Shown here piece by piece: positions 58,665 through 64,000 of a DNA stretch of 64,000 nt. The notes under the pieces are model-generated. The model worked only from the letters and a program-made list of their open reading frames with translations, made no database searches and was not told the DNA's origin. Every line of letters begins with the position of its first letter. Position 1 is the stretch's first letter. The position numbers and the translations under genes are program-made. Where the stretch lies: NCBI GenBank assembly GCA_025531455.1, contig JAMYHL010000017.1, forward strand, positions 372,001-436,000. The letters run 5' to 3'. Source of the DNA: Apiotrichum sp. Y4204 (lineage: Eukaryota > Basidiomycota > Tremellomycetes > Trichosporonales > Trichosporonaceae).

Positions 58665-60040
58665 CTAGATACGATCTTTAAACATGCCCTCCTCGTCCGC
58701 GGTCCTGTCCTCGCCAGAGGACCCGATGCCCGCCGAAGGGGTGAAGAACGACTTGTAGGGCACCATCTTGGCCTCGGGGTTGAGGGTGAGCCCCCATCCG
58801 GGCGCGTCGCTAAGGTCGACGCGACCATCAACCGGCAAAATCTCGTCGGTGAAGAGGTTCCCAAACGAGGGGTGGATACTTTCACCATCAGGTGAGTTGG
58901 CAATGTACTCGCAAAAGTCCGAGTTGGGGAACGCCATGACCGCTTGGAAGCTGTACGGGCCGGATCCATGGGGGACGACGGGAATGTCGTACGCGGCCGC
59001 CATGTTCGCGACGCGAATCAGCTCGGTGAGCCCGCCAAGCCACATGACGTCGGGCTGGAGAATGGCGACCGCGCGCTTCTCAATCAGCTTGCGGAACCCG
59101 TAGCGCGTATACTCGTGCTCCCCCGTCGTAAACTTGACGTGCGGGAGCGCACGGTGCAGCTCGAGCTGCCCATCAAAGTCGTCCGGGTGGAGTACCTCCT
59201 CCCACCAGTTGATCTTGATTCCCGCATCCTCGACAGCCTTGACCAGCTCGATAGTGTATGGCACGTCGAGGCTCATCCAGCAGTCGACCTGGAGGGGAAA
59301 GTCGGGCCCCACCTCGTCGCGGCACTTGCGGAGAAACGCGACGTTCTTCCGCAGGCCCTCGGCCCCATCAGGTGGCCCGTGGGGTAGCGGCACCTTTGAT
59401 CCCCAGAAACCGAGTTTCTTGGCGACCGCCGGCTTCGGTCCTGTGAGATACAGCGGAATGTCCTTCTTTGTCCGCCCCCCGATCATCTTGTAGATTGGCT
59501 CGCCACGGATCTTGCCCACCAGGTCCCAGATCGCGAGGTCGACGACAGAGAGCGCAGCGAGCGGAAGACCTGTCGTCAGCCCCCATCGCTCCAGCACTCA
59601 CCCTTCCGGCCGTAAAACATGCTCGCGCGGAACATCATATCCCAGATCTTATTCGTATCTCTCGGATCCTGGCCGATAACAAATCGCTTAAAGTGCTCCT
59701 CGATGAGCCAGCACGCCGGCGGCCCCCCGAAACCGGTAGCATAACCCACGGTCCCGTCGGTGGCGGTAAGCTTGACAAAGATGGACCCGAGCACGCCAAT
59801 ACCCCACGATGTCCGCGAGGAGCGGTACTCGTCGTACTTGTGCATCGGGCACGAGATGTTGCCTTGAACAACTAGGGAGTTAGGGCCGCTCTCTCCTCCG
59901 TCACTCACTCCAGTGCTCCTTCGCCTGGCGGTGGTAGTCACCGCCCGAGCCGTGCGCGCTGGGGATAAACGTCTCGAGCGACGCCTGTGGTCAGCCGTGG
60001 ACGGGGAGGGACGTACAATCTTGGGCCATTCCTTGGGCAT
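58665..60040 (-). CDS. LRA3: L-rhamnonate dehydratase (enolase superfamily)
   Basis: Third enzyme of the non-phosphorylating L-rhamnose pathway, removing water from L-rhamnonate to give 2-keto-3-deoxy-L-rhamnonate. Predicted 424 residues. Exons in coding order are 60040-60017 (24 nt), 59984-59909, 59871-59602 and 59569-58665; introns are 32-37 nt. The capping domain includes ISCPMHKYDEYRSSRTSWG and GYATGFGGPPACWLIEEHF. Barrel motifs are LSVVDLAIWDLVGK, LQVDCWMSLD, INWWEEVLHPDD, FTTGEHEYTRYGF, ILQPDVMWLGG and VVPHGSGPYS, supplying the metal-binding D, E, E and the catalytic His expected of rhamnonate dehydratases. The opposite-strand neighbour encodes rhamnose dehydrogenase, which strongly supports this substrate. 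Confidence 0.9.
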
Positions 60041-60389
60041 CTTGGATGGAGATTAGAGGTTCTGGGGCTGCTTCACCTGTGTCGTTCAGGCTTTATATCC
60101 CCCGGTCGCGAGAAGCCGAGAGAATAGACGATACACTTGACTTGGTCACGGATGACGGTTATCGGTATAGGTTTATGCCGGGTGCCTATCTCGGTGTTTT
60201 GCGTTGCCGACATGTGACGTCCCAGTCGGTGTAAACTTAATCCGTGAGCAGCAACAATAACCTCTGTCCACGCTGCGATGCATGTGCATACACACCCTTC
60301 AGATGCAAGCAGTATCGTATCAGCAGCTGCTGATCAACTGATATTTGTCCGACGGGAACACACTCTCAGCGGCATTGCCCCTCTATCCA
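60041..60389. promoter_or_regulatory. Divergent rhamnose-gene promoter with 16-bp palindrome
   Basis: The 349 bp between LRA3 and LRA1 starts. ATCAGCAGCTGCTGAT (60319-60334) is a perfect palindrome, 55 bp from the LRA1 ATG. It is a candidate site for a dimeric rhamnose-responsive regulator. That role is inferred from position only. Confidence 0.5.
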
Positions 60390-61244
60390 ATGACACTACT
60401 TCTGCAGGACAAGATCGTGATCGTCACGGGAAGCAGCAGCGGCATTGGACGGGCCGTATCTCTCGGTGGGTGTCGTCCCACCCAGACTAACAACAGCGGC
60501 GGCGCAGCACGGCGCGGACTTGGTCCTGCACCATCTCGGGGACTCAACTTTGGAGGACGCGACCTCGCTCGCTGGTGAGATCCGTGCCCTCGGCCGCCGG
60601 GCCGTCCTCGTCTCCGGCGACATCTCCCTCCCGTCGACAGCAACCGCCCTCGTCTCCACCTCTGTCTCCGCCTTTGGCCGGATCGACGTGCTCATCTCAA
60701 ACGCGGGAATCTGCCCGTTTCACGCCTTCCTCACCCTGCCGCACACACTGTGGAAGCGTACAATGGATGTAAACCTCAGCGGCGCATTCTATGCCGTGCA
60801 GGCGGTCGCGAATCAGATGGCTTCCCAGGAGCCACAGGCGGGAGAGAGGGGGAGTATCGTCGCGATATCGAGTATCTCTGCTCTCGTGGGAGGGAGATTC
60901 CAGGCACATTATACGCCCACCAAAGCCGGGGTCAAGAGTCTGATGGAGAGCTGTGCGCTCGCGCTCGGCGAGTTGGGCATCAGGTGTAATTCCGTCTTGC
61001 CCGGTACGTCTCCGATCTCGTTATGAATCTCGCTGATATAGGCACAATCGAGACGGACATGAACAAAGCCGACCTCTCGGATCCGGCAAAACGCGCCGCC
61101 ATGACGGAGCGTATCCCCCTCGCCCGTCTTGGTGCGCCAGAGGACGTGGCCGGCCCAGTGGTTTTCTTCGCGTCCAGTATGGCGCGGTACTGTACCGGCG
61201 CGAGTCTACTCGTTGATGGTGGGGCCGCAGTTGCGCTGCAGTAG
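60390..61244 (+). CDS. LRA1: L-rhamnose 1-dehydrogenase (SDR)
   Basis: Oxidises L-rhamnose to the lactone, the first step of the fungal rhamnose pathway. Predicted 261 residues. Exons are 60390-60465, 60497-61003 and 61042-61244, with introns of only 31 and 38 nt. SDR motifs are TGSSSGIG (13-20), GDISLP, SNAG (93-96), catalytic Ser150/151, Tyr164 and Lys168 in YTPTK, and a C-terminal LLVDGG. GDISLP, SSISALVGG and HYTPTKAG together are characteristic of yeast rhamnose dehydrogenases as I know them. The divergent rhamnonate dehydratase supports the call. The lactonase (step 2) and aldolase (step 4) are not in this window. Confidence 0.87.
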
Positions 61245-62011
61245 GAGTAAAGGGTGCGGGCTGGGGGGCGGGATTGTTCCTAGTTTATGGACGGCCTGGT
61301 GGGATCAGCGGGTGACTCTCTGGCAAATTGTTTAGTATCGCTACTGTATGTCACCTCCTTTCGCTTCGTTTCAAAGACCAGTGTCGGACGAGAAGAGCAA
61401 GATCCCGTTTCGAGTGGGCAGACACGCGATCTAAACGAGTACAACTCCAGAACAGGGTTCTATGATACTGGGAAAGAGACAGATGAAATAAACAAAATAA
61501 TCTTTAAATAAATGACTAACTCGGAATTTCAGTCATGACCGGATTCTGTGTGTCTTCGCGAATCAGCTTGTGCGAGGTCACAGCAGGCCATTCCTTTGTC
61601 AGAGGTCCGTGCTGAGCGCAGGGGTGGACGCTCTGCACAGGCACAGTCTCACGGTGCCGCGATGTGGTTCATCCTCCGAGATGCGGGCGCCAGGATTGAC
61701 ATTGGGCCGTTTTTCGATATCGTTCAGAATTGAATTTGTGAGCCGCCAATGGCCCAAAGCACTTCGTGGTACTATGTTCCAACAAGGAATAGACCGTGTT
61801 TAACGCATGATGGGACGCGCGGAACGAGGCTGCGTTGCCCTCCTCCTGTTATACACGTTTGTAGCTGAACGTTTCGCAATTTCGCATGACCTGTCAGACA
61901 AGACTACCAATGCGAAGTGAGACTTGTCAGTACGCAATCAGTTCGCGACGCACGCCGTCCCGCACAAGAATACCAGTCATATAACATTATATGCCCAACA
62001 CTATGGTACAA
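61245..62011. other. Convergent intergenic region
   Basis: 767 bp between the LRA1 and ATG5 stops. An AT-rich stretch with two AATAAA-like words (about 61485-61512) probably serves LRA1 3' end formation. Confidence 0.5.
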
Positions 62012-63343
62012 CTACTCACCGACGAGGCGGATGCCGATCCGGAGCCAGCCGTCGGCGCCAGCCATGCACGCCGCAAGCCACGCGACCTCGGCCTCAGGTG
62101 GAAGGATGATGCCCTGCGCGAGGGGTTGGGCGGCGGCGTAGGCATTCGCAACGGCCGGAAAGAGGAGGGGGAGGTGTGTGCGAAGGAGGGAAATGAGAGT
62201 CGTCGGCCTGCCATCGGCTCCAAGGGGCGGGACAACGTGCTGCATTGCGGGTGCGCCGTCGGGAAGGTAAATCTTAATTGGCAGTGAACGCGCAGAGTAC
62301 GCGCTCTCGGGCCGTGGACCTGAAGACGTCGCGCCGGGCTCTGTTGATGGTGGGCGTGAGGGCATGTTGGATCCTGTTCCGGAGGAAGGGGGAGTGCCGG
62401 CCGGTACGGGAATGGGGAGCGGAACGATGCGCGATGCCATGCGTGCGTGGAGATCAAAATCGCGGGATACGACGCCGTCCCAGCCGGCCTCGAGGTCGCC
62501 GCGGCGCAGACCAGTCACGCGCTTCGTGTTGCCCCAGCGCACAAAGTCCGCCTCCTTGACCTGGTTGACAAACTGGGTCTTACACGACTCGACGCCTGAG
62601 GGCACGGTAAACTTGTCGTTTGGCGGGGACGACAGGTGCAGGATGAGCTTGAGCGGCGTTGCTGTCGGTGCGGACATGCTCGTTGGTGTCTCGCCTCGTG
62701 GCGCGGTACGCGTAATCGCCGCGTTGAGTTCTATCAAGTCGATGGGCCAGTGCCTGTGGTTAGAGGTAGATCAATGAGTTAGAGCCAGGTAAGGCGGGCA
62801 GGACTTCGCTACCCTACGCACCATTTGCACGCGCCCTGCGCCGCGAAATGCTCCCCCTCGCCGCCATCCTCCTCAAACCACCACTGCGATTCGTCGAGCT
62901 TGGCCAGCGCGTCGTCGTCCAGTGCTAGCTCCACTAGGTTCTCCTTGATATTTTGCAACAAAAGCGGAAGGTAGGTGTATCGCGGAACTTGGATCTGGAG
63001 TGTAAGCAGGAGAACTGTCAGATGGGACAGCCGTCGGCTGTCACCCGGAATGCTGTCGGACTGTCAGATGGGACAGCCGTCGGCTGTCACCCGGAATGCT
63101 GTCGGATTGGCTCGACATGGCTGCATTTGACCTGGCTGCCTACATTCTCTCGACAACACGTTGTCTGCCCACATCGACATCTTCCCTCCCCGCCTGATCG
63201 CCCGCTCCTCAACTCACATAGTATCTGTCGACCTGTGCGCCCGCGCCCTCTGTTCCGCCCAGCCGGATCTCGAGCGGGACAGTCGCGTTCCACGCCAAGC
63301 GCCGAAAGAGGTTGGTCGAGGACTGTACTGTGGCCGCTGCCAT
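62012..63343 (-). CDS. ATG5: Autophagy protein Atg5
   Basis: Becomes covalently joined to Atg12 and, with Atg16, forms the E3-like complex that lipidates Atg8 on the phagophore. Predicted 346 residues. Exons in coding order are 63343-63218, 62994-62822 and 62753-62012; introns are 223 and 68 nt. The N-terminal ubiquitin-like part shows LAWNATVPLEIRL and VPRYTYLPLLLQNIK. CKTQFVNQVKEADFVRWGN contains the expected Atg12-acceptor lysine, Lys166 in VKEAD. The C-terminal ubiquitin-like domain includes PTTLISLLRTHLPLLFP, LAQGIILPPEAEVAWLA and GADGWLRIGIRL. A GTGAGT just before the stop could permit a further exon, but the family normally ends here. Intron 1 holds a 46-bp tandem duplication. Confidence 0.92.
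63015..63106. repeat. Two exact 46-bp tandem copies within ATG5 intron 1
   Basis: 63015-63060 is repeated at 63061-63106. Each copy contains GACAGCCGTCGGCTGTC, a perfect 17-nt inverted repeat with a single central T. The repeat accounts for nearly half of the 223-nt intron. Confidence 0.9.
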
Positions 63344-64000
63344 GGGTGTCGTGGGGCCGGGGGAATATCGGGGAGAGAGAGGGGGGAGAGCAAACAGATG
63401 GAGATGCGGGACGAGGACGAGATGGATACCTGTTGTCTGGAATGGAGGATGAAACGACGTGCTCGTCGAATGCTCAGAGTGCTTGTTGGCGTGTGCTCTC
63501 TCATGCCTCTTGCTGGTGGTGGCAACAGTGCCTGAGCGCCTGGGCGCCTGGACGCCTGGGCGATGACAGTGGTCGCATGGACAACACGTGGTATTTACGT
63601 AAAAATTGTATGTTGACGTCATCTGTTTTTCTCGGTCTTCTTTGGTGGCGTTCCGAATATCCGGTGATCGCAACGTCCTCGAAAACAAAACTTGAACGCC
63701 ACCATTTCTGTCCTTGCTTTGTTTTCTTTTTGCTTGCTCCCTTCAAATCGTTACCCTTGTCCAGCATTGCACAATGAGAGCCCTCCTTTCCCTAGAGGGA
63801 TACTCGTTCCTCCCCCTTCTTTTTAAAGCAGGGAGACGCGACGAATAAGGAGAGAGCCGGCCCATACAGTGGTACCAGACACTCGTGGGAATCGGGGTAT
63901 ACGCCGGGGGACACTGAAGAAAAGGACGCTAAATGGCGGCTAGTCCCCTGTGGTTAGCTGGGGGGGTTTGGCCCATGAGGGTACGTCGGTCTGCCTGCAG
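63344..64000. other. Upstream region of ATG5 to window end
   Basis: 657 bp. The CCTGGGCGCCTGGACGCCTGGGCG triple (about 63540-63563) is a short direct repeat. No gene was recognised before the window ends. Confidence 0.45.

Overview
This is nuclear DNA of a fungus, most likely a basidiomycete yeast of the Tremellomycetes (Trichosporonales-like). The reasons are GC-rich genes cut by many very short introns (commonly 31-45 nt, with a CTNAC branch site 4-8 nt before the AG), intron-bearing tRNA genes, and fungal proteins such as an RFX factor, the Mak10-type NatC subunit and the L-rhamnose pathway. The exact species cannot be read from the sequence. I support 22 protein genes (about 81 introns) and 3 tRNA genes. 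No rRNA, CRISPR array or intact transposon was seen.

Layout. 1-10 kb: a homeodomain transcription factor (+) behind a long pyrimidine-rich leader, and a single-exon protein with a His-rich tail (-). 10.6-19.2 kb: tRNA-Tyr (-), a short-chain dehydrogenase (-), the fork-protection protein Csm3/Swi3/TIPIN (-), a GCIP/cyclin-D1-binding-like protein (+), a degenerate RNase H-fold protein (+) and tRNA-dihydrouridine synthase Dus2 (+). 19.3-30.7 kb: the NatC subunit Naa35/Mak10 (-), a LEA2-like membrane protein (+), adenylosuccinate lyase (-), malate dehydrogenase (+) and thioredoxin (+). 30.7-39.0 kb: a gene-poor stretch of 8.3 kb whose distal part is a pyrimidine-rich leader for an RFX transcription factor (+, ends 42399). 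44-55.5 kb: tRNA-Thr (+), mitochondrial EF-Tu (+), FAM50/XAP5 (-), the Ran GTPase (+), COX20 (-) and COG2 (+). 57-64 kb: an unrecognised small coiled-coil protein (+), a second tRNA-Thr (+), a divergent L-rhamnose catabolic pair (rhamnonate dehydratase - and rhamnose dehydrogenase +) and ATG5 (-).

Most genes are unrelated housekeeping genes. The exception is the rhamnose pair, which shares a 349-bp promoter holding a perfect 16-bp palindrome and encodes steps 1 and 3 of the non-phosphorylating pathway. Five head-to-head pairs share intergenic regions of 274-806 bp.

The most unusual signal is the Ran gene. Its P-loop can only be encoded if splicing uses a single-nucleotide exon (G50248) followed by a 5-nt exon. 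Microexons of 12-24 nt occur in other genes here. Gene models were built by hand from splice consensus, reading-frame continuity and family motifs, with no transcript or database support.
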